A stretch of DNA of 64,000 nt from Sphingobium ummariense RL-3 (GCF_000447205.1 NZ_AUWY01000101.1:1-64000); one strand, 5' to 3'; positions 1 through 9,194 are shown, numbered from the stretch's first letter. A program made the numbers and translations. The notes: generated by a model not told the origin, from the sequence alone.

Positions 1-62
1 TGACGTGAGCCCCTGAAATGTGACCGATTTTAGGTAGAGTCCGACGAAAGGAGTCGGACGGA

Positions 63-329
63 ATGAAGCGCAGCAGGTTCAGCGAAGAGCAGATCATCGC
101 GATCTTGAAGGAGCAGGAGGCTGGCATGGCGACGGCAGATGTGTGCCGGCGTCACGGGATCAGCTCTGCGACGTTCTACAAATGGAAGTCGAAATATGGC
201 GGGCTAGAGGTGTCGGAGGCCCGGCGCCTGCGGACGCTGGAGGAGGAGAACTCCCGGCTGAAGAAGCTACTGGCCGAGGCGATGCTCGACAATGTCGTAT
301 TGAAGGATCTGGCGTCAAAAAAATGGTGA
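63..329 (+). CDS. IS3-family transposase OrfA
   Basis: This 88-residue protein is the DNA-binding subunit of an IS3 transposase. Residues 1-45 ([20 protein letters not shown], then [20 protein letters not shown]) form the usual helix-turn-helix, and residues 50-75 form the short coiled coil that pairs with OrfAB. The frame ends just after a run of seven adenines near 317-323. This is a classic slippery site at which a -1 shift would give the OrfAB fusion. The product probably binds the terminal repeats and moderates transposition. Confidence 0.93.
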   Translation: MKRSRFSEEQIIAILKEQEAGMATADVCRRHGISSATFYKWKSKYGGLEVSEARRLRTLEEENSRLKKLLAEAMLDNVVLKDLASKKW

Positions 330-1213
330 CGCCCGGCGCGAAGCGGGAAGCGGTCGCCCATGCTCGTGAACATCACGGGCTGAGCGAGCGTCGGGCGTGC
401 AGTCTGGTTGGCGTGAGCCGCAGGGTGATCCGGTATCAACCGACAAGGGTTGATGATGCGCCCTTGCGGGCGCGGTTGCGTGAGCTGGCGGCGGAACGCC
501 GCCGGTTCGGCTACCGTCGCCTGGGCTATCTTCTGGCGCGAGAGGGTATGACGCCCAACCACAAGAAGCTGCGGCGCATCTACCGCGAGGAGAACCTGCG
601 CGTGCGCCGTCGTGGTGGCCGTAAGCGGGCCTTGGGCACGCGAGCGCCGATGCTGTTGCCGGACGGGCCGAACCAGCGCTGGTCGCTGGACTTCGTCTCC
701 GACACGCTGACGTGCAGCCGTCGCTTTCGCATCCTGTGCGTGGTCGATGATTACACGCGGGAATGCCTCGCGCTGGTGGCCGACACGTCGCTGTCGGGCG
801 TGCGGGTCGCGCGGGAGCTGACGCGGCTGATCGGACTGCGCGGCAAGCCGCATACGGTGGTCAGCGACAACGGCACCGAACTGACCTCGTCGGCCATCCT
901 GCGCTGGTCGCAAGAGCGTCGGGTCGAGTGGCATTACATCGCGCCGGGCAAGCCGATGCAGAACGGCTTCGTCGAGAGCTTCAACGGCCGGCTGCGCGAC
1001 GAGTGCCTCAATGAGACGCTGTTCACCTCACTGGCGCATGCCCGCTTTGTGCTCGACGCTTGGCAGCACGACTACAACCACGTCAGGCCGCACTCGAAAC
1101 TGGGCGGGAAGACCCCTGCTGAGATCGCCGGCCAACCTGTCTGGGGGCATGCCCCCAGACAGGTTGCCATCACCTCAACCAACCATCATGAAGGAGCGAG
1201 ACTCTACCTCTGA
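323..1213 (+). CDS. IS3-family transposase OrfB (DDE integrase core)
   Basis: The frame runs from the ATG at the slippery A7 run to the stop just inside the right repeat. An HTH_21-like region comes first ([17 protein letters not shown]). It is followed by an rve integrase core with the expected acidic residues: D in [10 protein letters not shown] in VVSDNGTEL and E in [13 protein letters not shown]. The C-terminal [17 protein letters not shown] is typical of the IS3 family. It is probably made mainly as an OrfAB fusion by -1 frameshifting, and its own ATG may be used little. No internal stop or truncation is visible, so the element may be active. Confidence 0.92.
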   Translation: MVTPGAKREAVAHAREHHGLSERRACSLVGVSRRVIRYQPTRVDDAPLRARLRELAAERRRFGYRRLGYLLAREGMTPNHKKLRRIYREENLRVRRRGGRKRALGTRAPMLLPDGPNQRWSLDFVSDTLTCSRRFRILCVVDDYTRECLALVADTSLSGVRVARELTRLIGLRGKPHTVVSDNGTELTSSAILRWSQERRVEWHYIAPGKPMQNGFVESFNGRLRDECLNETLFTSLAHARFVLDAWQHDYNHVRPHSKLGGKTPAEIAGQPVWGHAPRQVAITSTNHHEGARLYL

Positions 1214-1239
1214 ATGGTAACAATCAGGGGCTCACGTCA

Positions 1240-1720
1240 CCTCGACCGCTCTTTCTTCCGTCGCAAACAGCAGGCTGTCGAGGACGGCGGAGAGATGATT
1301 CCGCATGGCCGCCCGCGCCGCCGCAGGGTCGCGGGCGCGCAACGCGGTCAGGACCGCCATATGTTCGTCGACCACTGGCTTGATGTTCGCGCTACGAGCC
1401 TTCTCGTGCAGTAAGGATGCTTCGGGCGATGTGCTTCGCAGCATCCACAACCGTTCGACGATCTCTATCAGCGCCGCGTTTCGCGTCGCTCTGGCGAGCG
1501 CGATGTGGAATTCGCGATCGGCGCGCTCCGTTCCTGATGGAGCGGTATTTTCTCGCGCGATCTCTTCGATCAGCTGCTCAAGTTCGCGGACTTTTCCGTC
1601 AGTAATCTGGGTCGCCGCCAACGCGGCGCATTCGCCCTCGACTAATAATCGCGCTTCGGTCAGCTCGAAAGCAGAGATGTTGAAGCCAGAACGCTCTTCA
1701 TCACCGGGCAATCTCACCAC
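1240..1720 (-). pseudogene. GntR-family regulator, FCD domain only (both ends lost)
   Basis: The translation is the ligand-binding FCD domain of a FadR-type GntR regulator: FELTEARLLVEGECAALAA near the start, then REFHIALARATRN and the C-terminal VDEHMAVLTALRARDPAAA repeat region. The N-terminal winged helix that should precede it is missing. Sequence upstream of 1722 is instead an IS5-family left end. At the other end the frame runs into the IS3 right repeat, so the last few residues are element-encoded. The gene therefore appears dead, with one element at each edge. Its original regulon cannot be told. Confidence 0.8.
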
Positions 1721-1784
1721 ATAGGGTCAGGACCGATTGATGTGAGAGGCGCGATCTGATTCAGGCTCCGCAAGGAGACTGAAT

Positions 1785-1944
1785 GTGAGCGACCTGTACT
1801 GGCTGACCGATGAGCAGATGGCGCGGCTCGAGCCGTATTTCCCGAAGAGTCATGGCAGGCCGCGTGTTGACGATCGGCGGGTGTTGAGCGGGATAATCTT
1901 CGTGAACTGCAACGGGCTGCGCTGGCGGGACGCGCCGAAAGATT
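1785..1944 (+). pseudogene. IS5-family transposase, N-terminal fragment
   Basis: The fragment begins MSDLYWLTDEQMARLEPYFP and continues through the DDRRVLSGIIFVNCNGLRW region. This is nearly identical to residues 1-54 of the intact transposase starting at 9259. Homology stops at about 1944, after DAPKDYG, where an unrelated IS110 sequence begins. The DDE catalytic residues are therefore absent. The start codon appears to be GTG here, where the intact copy has ATG. Confidence 0.85.
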
Positions 1945-2313
1945 ATGGGCGTCGGCGTGCAGACATCCGCCGCGTTCGCAGCCGCAGTGGATGAAGCGGG
2001 CCGCTTCCGACAATCGCGTAATGCCGGCGCCTACTTCGGCCTGGTGCCCAGACGCCACCAATCGGGCGAGCTCGACTGGACAGGCCGAATCACCAAGCAA
2101 GGCGACGGGACCGTGCGCAAGCTGCTTTACGAGGCGGCCAACTCGATCCTGACCCGGAGCCGGGAAACCTTTGCATTGAAGACTTGGGCGATGAAGATCG
2201 CCAAGCGTCGAGGCCTGAAGAAGGCCCGCGTCGCTCTCGCCCGCCGCCTCGCAGTGATCATGCATGCCATGCTGCGCGACGGCACTTTGTTCCAAGCATA
2301 TGAGATAGAGTAG
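1945..2313 (+). pseudogene. IS110-family transposase, C-terminal fragment
   Basis: About 120 residues match the Transposase_20 domain at the C-terminus of IS110/IS1111 recombinases: NAGAYFGLVPRRHQSGE, then GRITKQGDGTVRKLLYEAA and KIAKRRGLKKARVALARRLA. This domain carries the conserved serine region of the family. The N-terminal RuvC-like DEDD domain is missing because the sequence upstream of 1945 belongs to an IS5 element. It cannot encode an active recombinase by itself. Confidence 0.85.
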
Positions 2314-2794
2314 AACCTGTTTGCCAGCGGTGAAGCGTCAAGGCTGATCCGAGGGGGGTGTCCCGAGAGGGAACGCAGGGACGAACGATCTGCGAAGGTG
2401 GTCAGATGGGCGGAAAAGCCCGCGTCGAGTCAATGCAACGTTCGCCTCCGTGAGACCCGATACAGCACGGCCAGCCTTCGGTCTGGCCAGTGCGGACAAA
2501 TCCATGAAGCCCTCAAGGGATCACACCGCCGAGCTCTGCAATTACAGATCCTGAGCCTAGCCATTTCTGCGAAACTCGCCGAGACGCCTTGCAGTCCGTT
2601 GTATAAGGGGCCCGTCTCTCCGGATAAGGCCCTTCATGAACTGGTGAATTGCCGCAGCCGCGTCGGTTAAGCCATTGCAGATATGGCTGAACGTAGGGCG
2701 AGTTCCGACGAGCCGGTTTGACGACATGAGTGTCGGCTATGTTGGCGGAATTGGACGCATGATCGACCACAGCGAGGGGGCAACCTCCACCCAA
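2314..2794. other. Non-coding stretch after the IS110 fragment
   Basis: No convincing gene is seen. The first part (2314 to about 2548) is probably the 3' non-coding end of the IS110-type element. The 12-mer at 2549-2560 matches an IS5 right repeat. The rest, up to the stop of the PepSY gene at 2795, has no recognisable content; short open frames on either strand resemble no protein I know. Confidence 0.4.
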
Positions 2795-4291
2795 TCAGCC
2801 CAATAGCGCCTTTCTTTCGGTCAGCGAAATGCTGCCGGCCAAGGTCGCGAGCATAAAGAGGCCGGTCAGGACAAGACCGCCATCAACGGTCAGGGCAATG
2901 CCATCGCCAGTGCCAAAGAGCATGAAGTGCGCAGCCGCCAGCGCGACCAACGACATTCCCGTTGCCAAACGCATCGACCGGCAAATGGTGGTGACCGCAA
3001 GGATGGCAGCCATGCCGAGCGTCGCCACGCTTATCGCGCCCCATACCCAGATCGGTATCGTGATCGATGGCGTGAACAATGCGGCGAAAGCAGCCCCGCA
3101 AAGGGCAAGGGGCTGACCCCAGACCGTCGCAGCCCAAACGCGCTCCCATCCTGGCGCGGCGCGGCCCTTGTCGCGTCGCCGGGCCAGCCAGATATTGACG
3201 CCGCCTGCGGCGAGATAGGTCAGGCCCAGGCCGAGCAGCGCATAGGCGATCTTGATAGGCCCGCCGCCGAACCAGCCGAAGTGCAGCAAGCCCAGCGAAC
3301 CCAGAATCTGTTGGCCGACATTGTTGTCCGCGGCCTTCTGCTCATAATAGAGCATACCCGCGCGATCGAAGGCGTAGGTATCCGCATTGACGAGGCGCGA
3401 CGATCCGTCCTCCACTTCGAACATGACCGCAGCGCCCTGTTCTTCGGGATGTTCGATGGCAAGATAGCTTATCCGGCCGTCGGGGGCCTGGCTGGCGATC
3501 TCGGTGAATGCCGGGCCCAGGTCGATGGGCGCGGCCGGACGGACGTCTTCCACCGGATGCGGTGGAGTGAACAGAGCGTAGACCTTCGCAGTGTCGCCCT
3601 GGAACACCGCGAGGCCGAGCGCGCCGATGATGATCGCGCTCAGTCCGAGCAAGGCGCCCGTCAACGAGACCGTGACGTGGAAAGGCAGCGCCCATACCCC
3701 GATGCGATTGTGCAGATCGGCTTCCTGCAGGCGGCGCGCGCCGCCCAGACGAAGATGGAAGGTGTCGCGAAAGATACGCGGATGGGCCAGCAGGCCGGAG
3801 ATGAGGGAGGAGAGCAGTGCCACCCCCGTCAGCCCGACGATGAAAATGCCCCAGCTTTGCGGCAGATGCAGGTTGATATGCAGACGCGCCAGGAATTCGG
3901 TCCATCCCTGTCGCACGGGCAGCAGGCGCCCCTCCGCATCGGCGGCCCAGGTCGTCCGCTGCCCGTCTTCGGTGTCGATCCGCAGCATCGGCCAGGGGCG
4001 ATCCTCTTGCGGCATCCTGACGAACACATGCTCGACCGGCGCCTGCGCCTGCGCCTGCGCCTGCGCCATGGCGGCGCGGTAGGCGGCCTGCGTGGCGTCG
4101 CCGGAGAAGCTCTCCATCCGGGGCAGACCCGGGTTTTCCCAACGCTGGAACTCGTTGAGGAACACCGCGACGGTGCCGGTGAGACACACCAGATAGAGAA
4201 TGGCGGCGAAGGCGATGCCAAGGCCGCTATGCCCCTTGAGGACGGCCCGCACGAGATCGGGCGACGGGAAGCGGGCGGCTTTCCTGCTCAT
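2795..4291 (-). CDS. PepSY-domain membrane protein of an iron-uptake operon
   Basis: This 498-residue inner-membrane protein belongs to the PepSY_TM family, linked to ferric-siderophore receptors and thought to help reduce or release iron from siderophores in the periplasm. The first membrane segment is at about residues 20-45 (GLGIAFAAILYLVCLTGTVA). A periplasmic PepSY region follows, and later segments carry conserved histidines in LHINLHLPQSWG and LLHFGWFGGG. An AQAQAQAQA stretch encoded near 4045-4080 is a short tandem repeat. The chosen ATG overlaps the upstream stop by four bases, so translation is probably coupled. It is third in an operon with a TonB receptor; a paralogue lies at 34711-36288. 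Confidence 0.85.
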   Translation of the reverse strand: MSRKAARFPSPDLVRAVLKGHSGLGIAFAAILYLVCLTGTVAVFLNEFQRWENPGLPRMESFSGDATQAAYRAAMAQAQAQAQAPVEHVFVRMPQEDRPWPMLRIDTEDGQRTTWAADAEGRLLPVRQGWTEFLARLHINLHLPQSWGIFIVGLTGVALLSSLISGLLAHPRIFRDTFHLRLGGARRLQEADLHNRIGVWALPFHVTVSLTGALLGLSAIIIGALGLAVFQGDTAKVYALFTPPHPVEDVRPAAPIDLGPAFTEIASQAPDGRISYLAIEHPEEQGAAVMFEVEDGSSRLVNADTYAFDRAGMLYYEQKAADNNVGQQILGSLGLLHFGWFGGGPIKIAYALLGLGLTYLAAGGVNIWLARRRDKGRAAPGWERVWAATVWGQPLALCGAAFAALFTPSITIPIWVWGAISVATLGMAAILAVTTICRSMRLATGMSLVALAAAHFMLFGTGDGIALTVDGGLVLTGLFMLATLAGSISLTERKALLG

Positions 4292-4866
4292 GCGAATCCT
4301 CTCAGCATCGCCGCGCCAAATCCCACCAGCGCAGTTCCGATCAGGACGGCCGTCGCGCGCAGGATGCGGCTGTCGGCCAGAGTCCAGGCCATGGCTCCGC
4401 CCCAGGCAACCGGAACGATCAGCCCGCCGATCAGCAGGCGCGTCTGTGCTTCGCCGGGCGCCCAGACGGCATAGCTGATGCCCACGGCCATTGCGGCGAT
4501 CATGCCGACAGGGCCCGCAAGCGACCAGCGCAAGATCGTTCGCCAAAGGCCGGGTGTTCGCTCGGCCGGTTCCGGCGCCAGCCCGTCGCGCGCCTTTCTC
4601 GCTGTCCTGGCCGGCCGCAGCGTGTAGCCCGAGGCAATCAGGACAAGAGCCGAAAGGGGAATCAACGTCGCCGCGAAGAAGAGGCCGCGCGCGCCGTCCA
4701 CCAGCCATGCCGGCCAGATCAGGGTGGCGGCGATAACCGCCCACCCGGAAGCCCGCCAGCGCGCCTTGTCCGTTCGTTCCCGCCAGGCGCGACGCAACAG
4801 CCAAGCCCCTGCCAGACCGCCTGCAAAGATAACCGTTGCGGCGAGGAGAGGCTGAGCTAGGGTCAA
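4288..4866 (-). CDS. Membrane protein, apparent fusion of DUF3325-like and second small module
   Basis: The 192-residue protein has about six hydrophobic segments. Residues 1-85 resemble the small DUF3325-type proteins of ferric-siderophore operons. Residues 105-192 (RWSLAGPVGMIAAMAVGI, then TLADSRILRATAVLIGTALV) align with the 101-residue protein at 34409-34714. Thus two proteins that are separate in the second iron operon look fused here. The start is a TTG inside TTGA, overlapping the receptor stop, and the 3' end overlaps the PepSY start by four bases. The role is unknown; co-transcription with receptor and PepSY gene points to siderophore iron handling. Confidence 0.65.
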   Translation of the reverse strand: MTLAQPLLAATVIFAGGLAGAWLLRRAWRERTDKARWRASGWAVIAATLIWPAWLVDGARGLFFAATLIPLSALVLIASGYTLRPARTARKARDGLAPEPAERTPGLWRTILRWSLAGPVGMIAAMAVGISYAVWAPGEAQTRLLIGGLIVPVAWGGAMAWTLADSRILRATAVLIGTALVGFGAAMLRGFA

Positions 4867-7127
4867 AAGCCTGCCTCGATCATTACGCCGATGCTGCGCG
4901 GCGTGCCGATGATCGCGAAGTTCGTGAAGTTGTTCACATACTGGTCGTACTTCTCGTCGAACAGATTGTTGGCGAACACCGACAGATTCCAGTGGTCCGC
5001 CTCATAGCCGATACGCGTATTGACGATCGTGCGGCCACCGACGCGGCTGTCCGACTGGGGGAGCGAAACGTCGGTATAGACGCCGCTGCGATAGCTTGCG
5101 TTGACGTTGGCGTTGAAACCGCCGCCGAAGCGGACATTCGCGCCGCCCGCGAGCGTCCAGCGAGGTGCATAGGGAAATTCGAGACCCGACAGGTCGGTGA
5201 TCGAACCGACATCGGTGACGAACTCGTCGAATTTCGTGCGCGTGTGGCCAAGGCTGGCATACCAGTCGAACGCCGAGGAGACGCGATGCGCGAGCTCCAG
5301 CTCGAACCCGTAGATATGGGATTTGCCGGCGTTCACCGTATGCGTGTCATAGAGCCCGTTGCCGAAATTGACGGTGGCCTGCTGGTCGGTCCAGTCGATG
5401 TAGAAGGCGTTGGCATTGACTGTCAGGCGGCCATCGAGCCATGCGGAACGCAGCGACAGCTCGTAGTTCCAGGTGAATTCCGGATCATAGGGAAACAGCT
5501 GCGAACGCGCCGTGTTGAAGCCGCTGCCACCGGAGCGATAGCCGCGTTGTGCGACGAAGGCGGTGGAGATGTCGGGCGTCCACGCCATTTCAACGCCGCC
5601 CTTGGGCAGGAAGGCATTGAAGGTGCGGGTGCCGACCGGGGCGGAGCCGTTGGCATCCGATACAAAGCCGAGCACGGCGGCGTTCACGGCCTGGATCACC
5701 GGCACTAGCGTATCGCCGAAGGCGGTCGGATCGGGCAGAGTACCGACAAAGGTCGCGAGCGCTTCGCCCCCGATCTTGTTGCGCTCATGATCGTAACGAA
5801 AGCCGCCCAGAAGGGAGAGACGGTCAGTCAGGCGGTAACGGGCGTCCGCGAAGATCGCCATCGTTTCCACCTTGGTCGGAAAATCCGACGTGTAGTCGAC
5901 CGGGATGAAAGGCAGGGCACCCGTATAAAGCGTGGCGACCTGTTCCGCCGTCTCTGCGCCTAGGACGTCCGTGAGCAGGCCCGCAATGGTGGGGCCCGGT
6001 GTAGGCACCAGCGTGACCTGATGCGAGCGCCGATATTGATCGCGGTTGTAGTAAAACAAGCCGGCAAGCCCGCTTAGGCGATCGCTCTCGTAATTGAGGC
6101 GCAACTCCTGCGTGAAGATCTCGGCGCCGCCGGCTATGTCGCTATAGGCCGTACTGGCTGCGGATGAATCGCCGTCATATTTCCGCGTGAAATCGGTATC
6201 CGTCCACGTGGTAAGCGCATTGAGCGAAAGGCCGCCGCCCAGATCGTAGCGCAGGTCGAGCGTCGCCTGATCATTATCGACATCGCTGCTGTTGGGGTAA
6301 TCCGACGGGTTGGTGCGGTTGTCGAAATAATCTCCGACCGACCGGTCGACATAAGTGAAGAGATAGCCGCCCTTTGTCTCGAAATGATGGTAGCCGAGGT
6401 GCGCTTCGAAGCCCGGCAAGGCGGACGGCGTCCACAACAACTTGCCGCGAATGGACGTCGAATCCACGCCGCTTTCCGGCTCGTCACGGGTGATGTTACG
6501 GATATAGCCATCCGAATCCCGCTTCTCGGCCGAGACGCGGAAGGCCAGTTCGCCGGGCACCAGCGGCCCGCCGCCGGCCAGGGCAAATTGCGTTGTGTCG
6601 AAGGAAGAAACGAGCGCGCGCCCCTTCAAGCTCCAGTCGAATGTCGGGTCCTGCGTGCGGATATGGACCGCTCCTGCCAGCGCATTGAGTCCCTGGATCG
6701 TCGATTGAGGCCCGCGGAATATCTCCACCTGCGCGACATCCCACATATCGGTCGGACCGTTCGACAGAATGTCCTGAGGCAGGGGCGCGCCGTCCACGAA
6801 GACAGTCGCCGTCGCCCCGTCGCCACCGCCCGACACGCCGCGCTGGTCGATGCCGCGAATGGAGAACCCGGAAGCGCCATAGGTTTCTGAGACATTCGCG
6901 GTTCGATTGTAGATGTCCTGGACCGTCAGAATATTCTCCTCGTCCAGCCGCTCTTTCGTCGTCACGCCCACCGAAGCGGTGGTCTCCTGCAGGCTGCGGG
7001 TCGCCTTCTCGCCGGTAACGATAATCTCGTTCTGCTCGCCCTGCGGCACCGTTTCCTCGGCGAATGCAGCTGATGGCATTGCCAGAAGGGCGAGAGGCGG
7101 TAGCGGAAGCAGCAGTCGGATTTTCAT
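4863..7127 (-). CDS. TonB-dependent receptor, probable ferric siderophore type
   Basis: The 754-residue outer-membrane receptor starts with a signal peptide ending AAFA. A TonB-box-like segment follows (NEIIVTGEKATR) and then a plug domain (FSIRGIDQRGVSGGGDGATA; VEIFRGPQSTIQGLNALAGA). The rest is a long beta-barrel with a typical C-terminus (NNLFDEKYDQYVNNF ... GVMIEAGF). No N-terminal STN signalling domain is present, so it is not a FecIR-type transducer. It leads an operon with the membrane protein and PepSY gene, which favours an iron-siderophore substrate. A Fur-like palindrome lies 42-58 bp upstream of the ATG. The exact ligand cannot be told. Confidence 0.88.
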   Translation of the reverse strand: MKIRLLLPLPPLALLAMPSAAFAEETVPQGEQNEIIVTGEKATRSLQETTASVGVTTKERLDEENILTVQDIYNRTANVSETYGASGFSIRGIDQRGVSGGGDGATATVFVDGAPLPQDILSNGPTDMWDVAQVEIFRGPQSTIQGLNALAGAVHIRTQDPTFDWSLKGRALVSSFDTTQFALAGGGPLVPGELAFRVSAEKRDSDGYIRNITRDEPESGVDSTSIRGKLLWTPSALPGFEAHLGYHHFETKGGYLFTYVDRSVGDYFDNRTNPSDYPNSSDVDNDQATLDLRYDLGGGLSLNALTTWTDTDFTRKYDGDSSAASTAYSDIAGGAEIFTQELRLNYESDRLSGLAGLFYYNRDQYRRSHQVTLVPTPGPTIAGLLTDVLGAETAEQVATLYTGALPFIPVDYTSDFPTKVETMAIFADARYRLTDRLSLLGGFRYDHERNKIGGEALATFVGTLPDPTAFGDTLVPVIQAVNAAVLGFVSDANGSAPVGTRTFNAFLPKGGVEMAWTPDISTAFVAQRGYRSGGSGFNTARSQLFPYDPEFTWNYELSLRSAWLDGRLTVNANAFYIDWTDQQATVNFGNGLYDTHTVNAGKSHIYGFELELAHRVSSAFDWYASLGHTRTKFDEFVTDVGSITDLSGLEFPYAPRWTLAGGANVRFGGGFNANVNASYRSGVYTDVSLPQSDSRVGGRTIVNTRIGYEADHWNLSVFANNLFDEKYDQYVNNFTNFAIIGTPRSIGVMIEAGF

Positions 7128-7168
7128 GATTCCCCCATTTGATTGAGGGCCACCTATGAAATATGATA

Positions 7169-7185
7169 TTGCGAGTCAATCGCAT
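7169..7185. promoter_or_regulatory. Fur-like palindrome upstream of TonB receptor
   Basis: TTGCGAGTCAATCGCAT contains the palindrome TGCGA-n-T-n-A-n-TCGCA. Its layout fits the 7-1-7 pattern of Fur boxes. A site of the same layout lies before the paralogous receptor at 32159-32175. Regulation by iron is inferred. Confidence 0.55.
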
Positions 7186-7751
7186 TGAATGATTATACTT
7201 GCTCGGGGCGGGGTCGCCGTATCCGCCAGTGGACAGGAGCGCATGGCGCCCGGCGTCAGGTCTTCACTGCTTCGGTACGGCGGTTGATGGGGCAGAGCCA
7301 GCATTCTCCTGTACGTCTCGAGAGGAGGTTGTCGCGCTACGCTCACCGTCAGGGAGTTTGGCAATTTGGCGGAAACGAGATGCTGGCACTTCCTGCTGGA
7401 GGGCAATCTCGAAAATCCCTGCTTTCGCGATCAATCTATCAGAAACTGCACGCCTGTGGCCCACCCGCTTACCTTTGCTGGCGAGTGCCTGAATGTAAGA
7501 CAGCTTTCCACAACCTAATCCGAAGGTGGGAATGACGGCTATGTCGGCGATTGCTGGCGCGATCATCGGCTTGGATCGGCGGCTTCGCGCCTCATTCCGG
7601 ATGTTTGCAGGTGGCCGTCGTGATCCCGGAACTGCCTCTCACCTGATGGTGAGCAGATGGTCACTGTTGAATGACGCCGGGTCGGTGGGAGAACGGCTAT
7701 TTGAGTTCCCAATATTTTCTCGTTAACGCGTCAACAAGAGGCGATGATTTC
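7186..7751. other. Intergenic stretch without recognisable gene
   Basis: Between the receptor promoter and the hydrolase gene I see only short open frames with no recognisable domain. The longest on the minus strand (7264-7566) starts MIAPAIADIAVIP, has no plausible family and no good ribosome binding site. The stretch may hold decayed sequence. Confidence 0.4.
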
Positions 7752-8735
7752 CTATCGAAACTCATCCGAGTGCCTGGCCATGAAATCGAGGATCAGACCC
7801 GCAATCTCGTCGGTCTTCTCGTCGAGCGCAAAATGGCCCGCGTCGAGCAGGTGAACTTCCGCGTTCGGCACGTCTTTCTTGAACGCCGCGCCTCCCGCCG
7901 CGATGAAGGACGGGTCATTGGATCCCCACACAACCAGAGTCGGCGGCTGATGCTCGCGGAGCCAGGCCTGCCATTGCGGGTAGGCCGCGACATTGGTCCG
8001 ATAGTCGTAGAGCAACGCCGACTGGATCGCGCCTTGGCCGGGTTTTGCAAGGTGCGCAAACTCGTTCAACCAGGCTTCCGGATTGTAGCGCTCGGGATGC
8101 TTCGTGCCCGCTGTATGACGCTGCATCGTGGTCTCGAAAGACAAGAAGGTGTCAACAATTTCCGGATGGCCTTTCGGATCAGCCCAGAATTCAGCAATGC
8201 CGGGCCACTTCGGGCCCAAGCCTTCTTCATAAGCGTTGCCGTTCTGGGTTATTAACGCCTCCAATCTCTCTGGACGCGCCAGTATCATCCGGAAGCCTAC
8301 CGGAGCGCCGTAATCGTGAATGTACAGGCTGTAACGCTCGATCTTGAGACGTACCAACAGATCATCCATCACCTTCGCGAGATGATCGAACGTGTAGGGA
8401 AAGGCGGGCGGATCAGGTGCGTCGCTTTGTCCGAAGCCCGGGTAATCCGGCGCAATGACGTGGTATCGAGTGGCCAGCAGCGGGATCAGCGCTTCGTACT
8501 GGCGAGACGACGTCGGAAAACCATGCAGCAGGACGATTGTCGGCACATCTTTCGGTCCTGCCTCGCGGTAGAAAACCTCGACGCCGTCGATCTGCATCCT
8601 GTGATAGGTCGTAGTCGAATTGGAAGACGCCTGTGGAGCGGCCCAAACTGTTGCTGGGAATATGGCGAATAGTGCAGCGGCTGCCGTCACGCTGATCAGC
8701 CAGCCCTTTCCCCGCAGGAGCAGATGATAAATCAT
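7752..8735 (-). CDS. Exported alpha/beta hydrolase, epoxide hydrolase/dehalogenase-like
   Basis: The protein has 327 residues from the chosen ATG, which gives a clean signal peptide (hydrophobic core then ATVWAAPQ); a longer frame upstream would bury it. The fold is alpha/beta hydrolase: oxyanion motif LLHGFPTSSRQ, then IHDYGAPVGF with aspartate in the nucleophile position, as in epoxide hydrolases and haloalkane dehalogenases. The acid lies near WGSNDPSF and the histidine in DAGHFALDE. The signal peptide suggests the periplasm. The gene stands alone, so the substrate is unknown. Family assignment is firm; reaction type is inferred from the aspartate nucleophile. Confidence 0.82.
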   Translation of the reverse strand: MIYHLLLRGKGWLISVTAAAALFAIFPATVWAAPQASSNSTTTYHRMQIDGVEVFYREAGPKDVPTIVLLHGFPTSSRQYEALIPLLATRYHVIAPDYPGFGQSDAPDPPAFPYTFDHLAKVMDDLLVRLKIERYSLYIHDYGAPVGFRMILARPERLEALITQNGNAYEEGLGPKWPGIAEFWADPKGHPEIVDTFLSFETTMQRHTAGTKHPERYNPEAWLNEFAHLAKPGQGAIQSALLYDYRTNVAAYPQWQAWLREHQPPTLVVWGSNDPSFIAAGGAAFKKDVPNAEVHLLDAGHFALDEKTDEIAGLILDFMARHSDEFR

Positions 8736-9194
8736 GAGAAAATCCTCGCTCGCGCCAATGTCGATCTTTCCCCTACTAGCGATTCCGGGGAGCCTTCGGT
8801 GGAGCTGGGCACGAAGAAAATGCAGAAACGGGGTCATGGCTGGGTGTTCGTCAGGAGAACCTTGTCGGTTACATCAATGACACTGCGGGGTCCGTATTCG
8901 CGCAGAAGTTGCCGGGCAGTCGCGTTCTGAACGCGGGGCGTTTCGGGCCCCGACCGGACCCAGCGGAGGAGAAAACCCTCGAGAATGCGTTCGATCGATC
9001 GCGTGCAAGTACCCTTTCAGAACGCGGATACCATGATGCAGCCGGACGACAATGGAACGACGCCGGGTGTATCGGCGGCGCTTGGCGAGTGGCGTGAAGC
9101 GGTTCTCATTGGAATCGCGATGCCGGGAGTGTTGGCACTCGGCTCACGGTCTTTGTTGGCGAAAGTCGGCGGCTTCGGCACGTATGGAACAGCT
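8736..9194. other. Unassigned stretch cut on the right by an IS5 element
   Basis: An open plus-strand frame from 8985 (including GEWREAVLIGIAMPG and LLAKVGGFGTYGTA) runs into the IS left end at 9195. It may be the start of an interrupted gene, but I do not recognise it. It does not continue the macrocyclase frame found on the right of the element, so the insertion site has been rearranged. Confidence 0.35.

Larger units (their letters stand above)
1..1239 (+). mobile_element. IS3-family insertion sequence, complete
   Basis: Terminal inverted repeats are visible: TGACGTGAGCCCCTGA at 1-16 and its exact reverse complement at 1224-1239. Between them lie two overlapping transposase frames typical of IS3 (orfA with a helix-turn-helix and leucine-zipper-like helix, orfB with a DDE core). 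The element length of about 1.24 kb is normal for the family. It lies against the 3' end of a GntR-type regulator gene. The left flank and hence the target duplication lie outside the window. Confidence 0.93.
1722..2560 (+). mobile_element. IS5-family element with its middle replaced by IS110 sequence (mosaic)
   Basis: The left end (around 1722, reading tagggtcaggacc) and the first 160 bp of transposase match the intact IS5 copy at 9195-10036. At about 1945 the sequence switches to the 3' part of an IS110 transposase. At 2549-2560 the 12-mer TCCTGAGCCTAG appears, identical to the right repeat of the intact copy at 10025-10036. The overall length is close to that of the intact element. The right boundary is inferred from that 12-mer alone. 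Confidence 0.55.

Noticed and set aside
2314-2548. Possible IS110-type bridge RNA after the transposase fragment
   Set aside because: The stretch has some self-complementarity, but only a fragment of the element is left. The two guide loops cannot be identified without an intact relative.
2927-4474. Long plus-strand open frame opposite the PepSY gene
   Set aside because: It lies antisense to a clear PepSY protein with proper membrane helices. The translation is arginine- and glutamine-rich without any domain, as is usual for reverse frames in high-GC DNA.
7264-7566. 100-codon minus-strand frame in the gap left of the hydrolase
   Set aside because: It has no good ribosome binding site, no recognisable domain and an unremarkable composition.
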